A DNA stretch of 18,128 nt, taken from assembly GCA_039583695.1 (NCBI GenBank), contig JAVKSL010000058.1, positions 1 to 18,128 of the forward strand. Reading direction: 5' to 3'. Numbering within the stretch: position 1 is the first letter of the stretch; every line of letters begins with the position of its first letter. The notes beneath the pieces are model-generated. The model made no database searches, had not been told where the DNA came from, and saw nothing but the letters and a program-made list of their open reading frames with translations. This DNA comes from JAVKSL01 sp039583695. Its GTDB lineage: Bacteria; Actinomycetota; Acidimicrobiia; Acidimicrobiales; JAJPHD01. Of this stretch, positions 6,776 through 13,028 are shown piece by piece. The position numbers were made by a program, and so were the translations under genes.

Positions 6776-9700
6776 CGCCGCACGTCCAGGACCCGGCCCG
6801 AGCGCTCCCGGTCGAGGCGCAGCTCGGCGGCCATCATCCATCGCAGCCTCGGGTACAGGCGCCTGGCCATGTCGTCCAGCTCGCGGTCGCGCGGTCCCGA
6901 AAGCTCGGACTCGCCAGCGACGCTCGCCAGGAAGCCCGGCGCCGCGCCTGGGTTGGCAGGCCCGGTGAGCGTCCGCTGGACCTGGACCGCGGGAGCCGGG
7001 GCGGGCCGCTCGATGACGGGAGCCGAAGCGGGCCTGTCGGCGGGGGTAGGGTTGGCGCGCTGTGGACCTGGCGGGGCCGCCTGGGCTCGTTGGAGCGGGA
7101 GCGCTTTCGAGGAATCTTGCCCTCCACCGCGCGCACCCATGCCCCGGGACCCCGGTGCCGCCCGCAGCGGGGCCAGCGGCGCGACCAGGGTCGGGGGCAG
7201 GCCCCCAGGCTCTCCCACTGGCGCCCTCAGCGAATGCTGCGAAGATGGCTGCGGCACCGGGGAGCCTGCGGGCCGCTGGCCGGAGGCCGCCAGCGCCGCC
7301 CAGCCGTCACCTGCCAGGCCGGTCGGCTGCGTGACCGGCCTCCACGAGAGCGGGTGCAGCGAGCGCTGGAGCGTCAGCGTTGTCGCGGCACTCGTGGGCG
7401 CCGGTGGGCACGAGACCCTCAGCACCCCGCGGGTGTCGAGACCGCCGGCGAGTGGGCTGGGCGCGGACCCGGCACGCTCGGGAGACCCCGGGGGGACCGG
7501 CAAGGTCGGCGGCTCGTGGGGCGCTCCGACTTGGGGCCCGGGCCCCTGGAGGCCTGGCGAGCTCGTAGCGTTCGTGGGCGGTTCGACCAGGCGGGCCGGA
7601 GCCCCGCTCGAGTCCGGGTGCCGGCGCGGGAGGGCCAGGCGCTGGATCCAGGAACGTGACGGCGAGGCCGGCGCTAGCGGGGCAGGCTGGCGTTGGATCG
7701 TGAGGGGTTGCGGGGCGGCCGGGGTCGGGGGAGGCGCTAGCGGGGACCCGAGGCGGCCCCCAGGTGCCTGTGCGAGCACTCGCGCGGCTGGGGGCGTCGC
7801 GTCGAGCACTCGCGCGGCTGGGGGCGTCGCGTCGAGCACGCCCCGTGAGGGGGGAGCCTGCCCCGGAGGCGGTGTGAGCTGCGTGGGGCCCACGGCCTGG
7901 GGCGAGCGCTGCAGCACCAGGTCGGCGTCGACGGCTTCGGCGGGTGCCCTGCCCGTTAGGCTCCTGCGCTCGGTCAGTGCGAGGGGCGGAGCCTCTCTCA
8001 GGTCGGAGGACGCCGGGATCCCCTCGGGCTCCCGAGGTGGCGTTGCCTGACCAGACCCACCAAGAGGCGGCGCGCTGGGGAGAACCGGCCCCGCTCCCAG
8101 CCAGCCGGAAGCGTCGGTCCCCCCGGGGGGCCCGGGCCCCTGGCCGGTCCCCAGGCGTGGGGCCTGGACCGCCCCGGGCACCACCTGGCGCTGGACGTCA
8201 GCGTGGGCCCCGGGCACCACTTGGCGTTGGACGTCACCCTGGGCCCTGGGACCTGGCGCAGGCGCCGGCGTCGCCGGGGCTTCGGGCGCAGGAAGTGCCG
8301 GAGGCAATATAGGCCGCGGCGTCTCGTTGCCGGGCCCCGGCCCTGGCGAGCCGGGCGCCGAGCCGCGCTGAGAGGCGAGAGGGCGCAGCCCCATCACCGG
8401 CACCTCGCGTGCCTCGCCAGCTGGCGAGGCCGCCAGCAAGGTTGCCGGAGTCGCCAGCCCGGGTGTGGGCGTGGGCGGGGCCGCGGCGGGCAGGTCGGGC
8501 TGGCGCTGGGCCACCGGGGACGCCGGCCCGGCGCGCCCAGGCCCCTGGTCGGTCCCCAGGCGTGGGGTCTGGACCGTCCCGGGCACCACCTGGCGCTGGA
8601 CGTCACCCCGGGCCCTGGGACCTGGCGCAGGCGCCAGCGGCGCCGGGGCTCCGGGCGCAGGAAGTGCCGGAGGCAATATAGGCCGCGGCGTCTCGTTGCC
8701 GGGCCCCGGCCCTGGCGAGCCGGGCGCCGAGCCGCGCTGAGAGGCGAGAGGGCGCAGCCCCATCACCGGCACCTCGCGTGCCTCGCCAGCTGGCGAGGCC
8801 GCCAGCAAGGTTGCCGGAGTCGCCAGCCCGGGTGTGGGCGTGGGCGGGGCCGCGGCGGGCAGGTCGGGCTGGCGCTGGGCCACCGGGGACGCCGGCGACG
8901 GCTCCGATACGGCAGGGATCGTGCTCAGAGGCGCGCCCAGACCCACCGGTCGCGGCTGGCGCGGTGGTATGGGGGCCGGGGCGCCAGCGTGCGGGTCGCG
9001 CGGACGCTGCGAGCCGCCCCGCGCTAAACCGGAAGGCGGCGAGGTCGAAGTGTCACGGTCGGTCTGAACCGTGGGAGGTGCCGTCACGCCAGTCAGTGTG
9101 TCACGGTCAGTCTGAACCGTGGGAGGTGCCGTCACGCCAGTCAGGGTTCCCCCGGCCGGGTATGGAGCCTGCTTCGGGCCTTGCGGCGGACCTGCGACTG
9201 GCTCAGGGAGCCGCGCGCTCGCGCTTCGAAGGGGTGCGGGCGGCAGGACCCGTGCTGCCAGTGGCGGCGTGGCGGGCGTAGGTGCACGCAGCAGGGAGCG
9301 CGTGGGGCCTGGGGGAGCACCGGTGACCGGGAGCGCCCGGACCGGCCGCGCCAGGGCGACGACCTCCCGCTGCAGGGCCATCCCGGTGGATCGGACAACG
9401 GGGGCGCTGGGAGCGGGGGCGCTGGGAACGGGGACCGTGGGAACTCCGCTGGCCCGCGGGGCCACGTGTGCCGGCCTCCCCGCCAGCGACCGTTCCGGCG
9501 TAAGTTTTGGGGGCATGCCGGGCAGAACGGTTCCCGAGGCACTCGGGCCGGCCGCCGGCCGCGCCAGGGCAATTGGGGCGGGCGGAGTGGTTCGGGCGGC
9601 CGGGGCGATCCGCGCCGGGCGCAGCTGGTTGAGCGCCGCCGCGCGCTGGGCGACCCGGCCTCGAAAAGTCGCGCGTTGCACAGCGGTGGCCCGGGGCAGG

Positions 9701-10164
9701 ATCGCGGTCGCTGCCGACGCCGCGCGTACGCCCCCGGGCGGCTCTGGCGTGTCGACCGCCACCGGGGTCAGGTCGCCTGGGGGATCCTCCGAACCTGCCA
9801 AGCGGGCCACCACCGGCAGGTCTGGCACCGCCGGGAGGGCCGCGGAGCGAGCGGCGGGCGCCAGCAGCATGGACCGGGTCCGAATCATCCCCGCGGGGCC
9901 GGAGGGGTCGATGGCGTGGCCAAGGCCGTCCCCCGTGAGGGAATGGTTGCGCCAGGCAGCGGCGTACGAGGCCCCGTCATTCGAGACCACGGTCGGCATG
10001 GAGGACCCGAGGGTGAGCCGCATCGGGGGAGCAGAGCGCCACTGGCCCCACGCGGAGCCGTCAGCCGTCGGGCGCGGGGCCGGTGAGACCCTACCCGAGG
10101 TCGATGTGACCTGCCCGGATTCGCCGCGCCTGGGGCGCCCGGAGACCTCGCGCTGCGACTTCAC
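6772..10164 (-). CDS. 1130-aa Pro/Ala-rich repetitive protein with repeated [V/I/L]QR motifs
   Basis: GTG at 10164, four nt after the preceding stop; 1130 aa. The body is Pro, Ala, Gly, Arg and Leu-rich and predicted to be disordered. Two ends look ordered. Residues about 45-100 include SYAAAWRNHSLTGDGLGHAI. The C-terminal 45 residues form a probable helix (ELDDMARRLYPRLRWMMAAE, then LRLDRERSGRVLDVRR). Between them the tripeptide [V/I/L]QR occurs 11 times, and VAQR three more. Two copies of a segment of about 120 aa lie at residues about 423-541 and 546-677; shorter repeats are VLDATPPAAR (twice) and a 16-aa unit (twice). The gene sits between the first and second tube parts of the operon, where a length-control or assembly protein would fit. 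I do not recognise a named family. A Pro-rich chain is unlike the helical phage tape measures, so tube-lumen filler, scaffold or cargo-docking protein are alternatives. Confidence 0.85.
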   Translation of the reverse strand: MKSQREVSGRPRRGESGQVTSTSGRVSPAPRPTADGSAWGQWRSAPPMRLTLGSSMPTVVSNDGASYAAAWRNHSLTGDGLGHAIDPSGPAGMIRTRSMLLAPAARSAALPAVPDLPVVARLAGSEDPPGDLTPVAVDTPEPPGGVRAASAATAILPRATAVQRATFRGRVAQRAAALNQLRPARIAPAARTTPPAPIALARPAAGPSASGTVLPGMPPKLTPERSLAGRPAHVAPRASGVPTVPVPSAPAPSAPVVRSTGMALQREVVALARPVRALPVTGAPPGPTRSLLRAPTPATPPLAARVLPPAPLRSASARLPEPVAGPPQGPKQAPYPAGGTLTGVTAPPTVQTDRDTLTGVTAPPTVQTDRDTSTSPPSGLARGGSQRPRDPHAGAPAPIPPRQPRPVGLGAPLSTIPAVSEPSPASPVAQRQPDLPAAAPPTPTPGLATPATLLAASPAGEAREVPVMGLRPLASQRGSAPGSPGPGPGNETPRPILPPALPAPGAPAPLAPAPGPRARGDVQRQVVPGTVQTPRLGTDQGPGRAGPASPVAQRQPDLPAAAPPTPTPGLATPATLLAASPAGEAREVPVMGLRPLASQRGSAPGSPGPGPGNETPRPILPPALPAPEAPATPAPAPGPRAQGDVQRQVVPGAHADVQRQVVPGAVQAPRLGTGQGPGPPGGTDASGWLGAGPVLPSAPPLGGSGQATPPREPEGIPASSDLREAPPLALTERRSLTGRAPAEAVDADLVLQRSPQAVGPTQLTPPPGQAPPSRGVLDATPPAARVLDATPPAARVLAQAPGGRLGSPLAPPPTPAAPQPLTIQRQPAPLAPASPSRSWIQRLALPRRHPDSSGAPARLVEPPTNATSSPGLQGPGPQVGAPHEPPTLPVPPGSPERAGSAPSPLAGGLDTRGVLRVSCPPAPTSAATTLTLQRSLHPLSWRPVTQPTGLAGDGWAALAASGQRPAGSPVPQPSSQHSLRAPVGEPGGLPPTLVAPLAPLRAAPGSRGMGARGGGQDSSKALPLQRAQAAPPGPQRANPTPADRPASAPVIERPAPAPAVQVQRTLTGPANPGAAPGFLASVAGESELSGPRDRELDDMARRLYPRLRWMMAAELRLDRERSGRVLDVRR
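7773..7832 (-). repeat. 30-bp perfect tandem repeat, two units
   Basis: The unit starts cgagcactcgcgcggctggg on the plus strand and recurs every 30 bp, with a partial third copy. It encodes VLDATPPAAR twice in the 1130-aa protein. Confidence 0.9.
8136..8527 (-). repeat. Large direct repeat, copy with 36-bp insertion
   Basis: Nearly identical to 8541-8896, offset 369 bp over most of its length and 405 bp at its left end because of a 36-bp (12-codon) duplication around 8175-8230 that adds a second DVQRQVVPG unit. In frame, so both copies are translated. Confidence 0.9.
8541..8896 (-). repeat. Large direct repeat, shorter copy
   Basis: Second copy of the 8136-8527 segment, encoding about residues 423-541 of the 1130-aa protein. 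Only a few substitutions separate the copies (for example ccctggg versus ccccggg near 8240/8609), including at silent sites, so the duplication looks recent or is being homogenised. Confidence 0.9.
9051..9146 (-). repeat. 48-bp tandem repeat, two units
   Basis: Units 9051-9098 and 9099-9146 differ at very few bases and encode LTGVTAPPTVQTDRDT twice within the 1130-aa protein. Confidence 0.9.
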
Positions 10165-10168
10165 GGGC

Positions 10169-10327
10169 TCAGACCCCCGCGGAGAGCCGGCGGTTGATGT
10201 TGCCGATCTCGGAGACGAACCGGCGCCGCACCGGGTGCTCGAGGTCCAAGAGCTCCTCGTGCGCCCAGTGGAAGTGGTAGGCCACGTACGCCAGCTCCTC
10301 GTAGAGCCGGTCGGTGCCGGTCGTCAC
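10169..10327 (-). CDS. 52-aa conserved injection-cluster protein (DUF6760-like)
   Basis: A short GTG-started ORF that other-frame ORFs obscure: 52 aa, beginning VTTGTDRLYEELAYVAYHFH, then WAHEELLDLEHPVRRRFVSE, then IGNINRRLSAGV. The YHFHW-x-xE-E-L-L-x-L-E-H-x-x-R-x-R-F-V-x-E-I pattern matches small proteins found beside tail-assembly genes in actinobacterial phage-tail-like clusters, which I recall as DUF6760. The start overlaps the preceding stop (GTGA), and the next gene begins 4 nt after its stop. Two helices are predicted and no membrane segment is seen. A role as a tail assembly partner of the upstream baseplate-type protein is inferred from position only. Confidence 0.85.
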   Translation of the reverse strand: MTTGTDRLYEELAYVAYHFHWAHEELLDLEHPVRRRFVSEIGNINRRLSAGV

Positions 10328-10794
10328 GATTCCCCCAGGCGATCACCGGCCATCTCGACCGTGAAGTTGTTGGCGCACTGGGGACAGGTCACCGCGGCCC
10401 GGGTGTGGCCCTCGGTGTTGATGCGGCGGTACAGGTCCTGAAGGAAGGCCACGTCGGAAGCCCACATGTTCTCCACCACCCGGTCGTCCACTCGGTCGAG
10501 GTTGCCCAGGCGGGTGACGACGCGCCCGAGCAGCACCACCGACAGGAACGCCGGGTTCTGCTGCACGCGGGCATCGTGCAGCGGCAGCAACTCGTCCCTG
10601 GCCGTGGCCAGGCGCATCGACCCCTCTCGATGCACCCGGCCCGACCCGTCGAGGTAGCCACGGGGGAGCACGAAGTCGAACTCGGTCGGCTCCGGCGCCT
10701 CGGGGGCTCTGGCGGGCCCGTTGGGGGCGACCGCGGGCTCAGCCTGCGCGAGGTGGCGCTCGGCGGCCTCGGCGGCACTGAGCCCGCGCCTCAC
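10324..10794 (-). CDS. T4-baseplate-type tail assembly protein with C-terminal CxxC
   Basis: 156 aa from GTG at 10794, which overlaps the tube stop (GTGA). After a Pro/Ala-rich N-terminal 35 residues comes the conserved core: TEFDFVLPRGYLDGSGRVHR, EGSMRLATARDELLPLHD, NPAFLSVVLLGRVVTRLGNL, and MWASDVAFLQDLYRRIN. This pattern is typical of small proteins annotated as T4 baseplate protein (PF12322) or phage tail assembly protein. The C-terminus has CPQC followed by ANNFTVEMAGDRLGES; with only one CxxC pair, any metal site would need a partner or dimer. Position between tube and DUF6760-like genes suggests a tail assembly or chaperone function. An upstream in-frame extension to 10890 lies inside the tube gene and is rejected. 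Confidence 0.85.
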   Translation of the reverse strand: MRRGLSAAEAAERHLAQAEPAVAPNGPARAPEAPEPTEFDFVLPRGYLDGSGRVHREGSMRLATARDELLPLHDARVQQNPAFLSVVLLGRVVTRLGNLDRVDDRVVENMWASDVAFLQDLYRRINTEGHTRAAVTCPQCANNFTVEMAGDRLGES

Positions 10795-11234
10795 CTCACT
10801 TCCACCTCGCTGTAGGTGAGGGTCATCTTCTCGGTGACCGCGTCGGTGGATCCGGCCTTGAACTCGCTGGTCTCGACTTTGGTGCACCACACGTGCTTGA
10901 ACTCATAGGTCTTGACCGGGCTGAAAGCGAAGTCCAGTACCTCGACCTTGGCGGTCTTGCGGGCGGCGGTGATCTTGCCCTCTACCACGTCCTTGACCCA
11001 GGTGTCCATGGTCTTGGACTGGGTGAGCTGGCGGGTGACAGTGAGCTCACCCGGCTTCTGGCGCCCAGGCATCTGGCTGATGATGAACTTGCCGTCCTTG
11101 GTCTGGGTCTTGGACTCGATCTTGTCGACCTCGAAGGCCATGCTGGAGATGTCGATGACCTCGGGGCACTCGATGCCGTCGACGGAGAACTTGAAGTTCC
11201 AGCCGACCGCGGAATCACCTTGAGCGAATGGCAT
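10791..11234 (-). CDS. cis1: Major inner-tube protein (T4 gp19-like, Cis1a type)
   Basis: 147 aa, ATG at 11234 with a strong ribosome binding site (AAGGAGGT, 9 nt upstream). Tube family pattern: NFKFSVDGIECPEVIDISSM near residues 13-32, the acidic loop EVDKIESKTQTKDGKF, then QMPGRQKPGELTVTRQLTQS, and a C-terminal strand pair with EKMTLTYSEVEV. By homology, hexameric rings of this protein stack to form the rigid tube that the sheath drives forward. It follows the sheath gene after 39 nt and has its own strong ribosome binding site, consistent with high expression of sheath and tube. It is clearly diverged from the second tube protein at 6323-6775. Confidence 0.95.
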   Translation of the reverse strand: MPFAQGDSAVGWNFKFSVDGIECPEVIDISSMAFEVDKIESKTQTKDGKFIISQMPGRQKPGELTVTRQLTQSKTMDTWVKDVVEGKITAARKTAKVEVLDFAFSPVKTYEFKHVWCTKVETSEFKAGSTDAVTEKMTLTYSEVEVR

Positions 11235-11273
11235 GGTTTGTTTACCTCCTTGTGTGGGTCTGGGAACCTGCGA

Positions 11274-12839
11274 CTACTCGACCAGCGAGACGCCGCCTGA
11301 GAACTGGGACAGGCGGAAGATCACGAACTCCGCCGGCTTGACCGGCGCCACGCCGATCTCGCAGATGACCTGGCCCAAGTCGATGCTCTCGGCGGTGTTG
11401 TTCTCGCCGTCGCACTTGACATAGAAGGCCTCGGCCGGGGTCAGGCCGAACAGGGCGCCCTTGCGCCACTCCATCACCAAGAACGCGGCGATGGTGCGCC
11501 GGATCCGGCCCCATAGGTCGTAGTCGTTCGGCTCGAACACGCACCACTGCGTGCCGAGCATGATCGACTCCTCCAGGTAGTTGAAGAAGCGCCGGATGTT
11601 GAGGTAGCGCCACGCCGGGTCCGAGGAGAGCGTCCTGGCTCCCCAGACGCGGATGCCCCGGCCGGGGAAGGCGCGGATGCAGTTGATGCCGTGAGGGTTC
11701 AGCAGGTCGTGCTCACCTTTGGTGATGTTGACCTCCAGCGAGATGGCCCCGCGGACCACCTCGTTGGCCGGGGCCTTGTGCACCCCGCGCGCGTCGTCGT
11801 TGCGGCTCCAGATCCCGGCCATGTGCCCCGAGGGCGGGACGTGGATGTTGGTGCCACTGGCAGGGTCGAACACCTTGACCCACGGCCAGTACAGGGAGGC
11901 GTACTTGGAGTCGTAGCCCGTGCCCTCGATGCGCCAGTCGCGGATGGCCTGCGCGTTGAGGCTGGGGGGTGGGTCCAAGATGGCGACCCGGTCGCCCATC
12001 AGCTCGCAGTGGGCGATCATGCCGAGCTGGACCGCCTTCACACCCTCCAGGTCGATCCGGCCCTGCTGGTACGCGCTCATCAAATCGGGCACCGCGACCA
12101 TCGTCACCGCGTCCATGGCCTCGAGGCCGCCGAAGCCGGTGCGCTGGGCGCTGTCGCCCACGTACTCGTCCGGGCGAACCGGGGTCTTGGCGGGCGCCAC
12201 GTCAGCTCCGCCCGCCAGCGCGACCGTCCCCCTTGCGGGCTTGGCCAGCTGGCCTGCGGTGGCCTCCTCCAGCTTGATGAACTGGGACGCCGCGTTGACG
12301 ACGGTGACCGCGTAGGTACGGCCCTTCTTGGTCGAGAGGTTGTCGTGCTCCTCAACGACCTTGCCGGCCTTCTTGACGACCAGTTTGAAGGTGTCTTCGG
12401 CCGCGCCGCCCGAGGCGTCGGTGACCTCGACGCTCACCTCGTTGCCGGCGGGGCCGGCGTCGAGGGCCATGATGCGCAACGCAGCAACCCTGGAGTCCCC
12501 GGCTTTCTGGTCCCCGGCTTTCTGGTCGCCACCCGCGGCCAGCTCGCCCCGCGCCGGGACGCTGGTCCCGCCGGTGTCCTTGCCGATACGCACGATGTAG
12601 CAGATGCCGCCGCCGTTCTGGAAGAAGCCGTAGACGGCGTGGTGCAGGTAGGCACCCTCGACGAACTCGCCGAAGATGGACGTGAACTGGCTCCAGTTGG
12701 TGACCAGTGTCGGCTCGTTGAAGGGGCCCTGCGAGGCCAGGCCCACGAAGGCGGCGACGGCCGTGCCCACGCCCTCGATGGGTCGGGTGCCGGCTTCCAT
12801 CTCCTCCACGTAGACGCCAGGCGAGAGGTATTGGGGCAT
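11274..12839 (-). CDS. cis2: Contractile tail sheath protein
   Basis: 521 aa, ATG at 12839 with a near-perfect ribosome binding site (AAGGAGGAG at 12845-12853). N-terminus MPQYLSPGVYVEEMEAGTRP followed by IEGVGTAVAAFVGLASQGPF is the classic sheath start. The C-terminal domain carries IRVWGARTLSSDPAWRYLNI, RRFFNYLEESIMLGTQWCVF, EPNDYDLWGRIRRTIAAFL and GQVICEIGVAPVKPAEFVIF. Residues about 92-205 form an inserted, probably surface-exposed domain with a duplicated GDQKA at its N-terminal edge. The protein polymerises around the tube and contracts to fire it. It is the first gene of the operon and faces the divergent regulator across 189 nt. One sheath gene only is seen in the window. Confidence 0.96.
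   Translation of the reverse strand: MPQYLSPGVYVEEMEAGTRPIEGVGTAVAAFVGLASQGPFNEPTLVTNWSQFTSIFGEFVEGAYLHHAVYGFFQNGGGICYIVRIGKDTGGTSVPARGELAAGGDQKAGDQKAGDSRVAALRIMALDAGPAGNEVSVEVTDASGGAAEDTFKLVVKKAGKVVEEHDNLSTKKGRTYAVTVVNAASQFIKLEEATAGQLAKPARGTVALAGGADVAPAKTPVRPDEYVGDSAQRTGFGGLEAMDAVTMVAVPDLMSAYQQGRIDLEGVKAVQLGMIAHCELMGDRVAILDPPPSLNAQAIRDWRIEGTGYDSKYASLYWPWVKVFDPASGTNIHVPPSGHMAGIWSRNDDARGVHKAPANEVVRGAISLEVNITKGEHDLLNPHGINCIRAFPGRGIRVWGARTLSSDPAWRYLNIRRFFNYLEESIMLGTQWCVFEPNDYDLWGRIRRTIAAFLVMEWRKGALFGLTPAEAFYVKCDGENNTAESIDLGQVICEIGVAPVKPAEFVIFRLSQFSGGVSLVE
12496..12525 (-). repeat. Perfect 15-bp tandem duplication in the sheath gene
   Basis: The unit tccccggctttctgg (plus strand) occurs twice in a row at 12496-12510 and 12511-12525. 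It is in frame and encodes GDQKA twice in the linker that leads into the inserted sheath domain. Confidence 0.9.
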
Positions 12840-12860
12840 TCAGTCTCCTCCTTGGTAGGT

Positions 12861-12879
12861 CCTGCACCTAGTGTGCAGG
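12861..12879. promoter_or_regulatory. Inverted repeat, 7-5-7, at the sheath promoter
   Basis: Perfect dyad CCTGCAC-CTAGT-GTGCAGG. It lies 22 bp upstream of the sheath ATG and overlaps the proposed -10 and transcription start of the operon promoter, a position suited to a repressor operator. It could alternatively form a hairpin in the 5' leader. Spacing equals that of the second dyad at 12992-13010 but the arm sequences differ. Confidence 0.5.
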
Positions 12880-12898
12880 GTGGCAGCCGACCTGGCAA
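12870..12898 (-). promoter_or_regulatory. Candidate sigma70-type promoter of the injection-system operon
   Basis: Minus strand TTGCCA (12898-12893), 17-nt spacer, CACACT (12875-12870). The -35 matches five of six consensus bases; the -10 is weak (A2 and T6 kept). It would start transcription near 12863 and leave a leader of about 24 nt that contains the sheath ribosome binding site. The weak -10 would fit an activator-dependent promoter. Confidence 0.35.
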
Positions 12899-12991
12899 TG
12901 GCCGTAAGGGACGAGTGAAGGGAAACCGATCCTGCCCGAAAGTGCAGCTGCTTGCGCCTCCCCGCCACCACGCCGCGCCCGCTGAGCCAGC

Positions 12992-13010
12992 CTTTGCCGC
13001 GAAGGCAAAG
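12992..13010. promoter_or_regulatory. Inverted repeat, 7-5-7, overlapping the regulator promoter
   Basis: Perfect dyad CTTTGCC-GCGAA-GGCAAAG. It covers the proposed -35 and part of the spacer of the promoter that drives the LuxR-type gene, so a bound protein would block or modulate RNA polymerase. Autoregulation by the LAL protein is one possibility. Confidence 0.5.
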
Positions 13011-13022
13011 TCGAGCTAGCCT
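12994..13022 (+). promoter_or_regulatory. Promoter of the LuxR-family regulator, probably giving a leaderless mRNA
   Basis: TTGCCG (12994-12999), 17-nt spacer, TAGCCT (13017-13022). The -10 fits the actinobacterial TAnnnT pattern. The GTG start at 13029 lies 6 nt after the -10, at the expected +1, and no ribosome binding site is present before it. Confidence 0.6.
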
Positions 13023-13028
13023 GGGTCG

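Noticed and set aside
6689..8050. 453-aa plus-strand ORF opposite the Pro-rich gene
   Set aside because: The minus-strand frame has neat 4-base junctions at both ends and an ordered conserved-looking C-terminus. The plus-strand frame begins inside the tube gene and ends without relation to any neighbour.
8136..8896. Direct repeats considered as a mobile element or CRISPR array
   Set aside because: No transposase, terminal inverted repeats or target-site duplications, no regular short repeat/spacer structure, and the repeats keep the reading frame of one gene.
11235..11273. Possible terminator or separate promoter between sheath and tube genes
   Set aside because: Only 39 nt, with a strong ribosome binding site but no stem-loop or promoter pair that I can see.
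11691..13019. 442-aa plus-strand ORF opposite the sheath gene
   Set aside because: It covers a strongly supported sheath gene and extends through the promoter region; composition is shadow-like.
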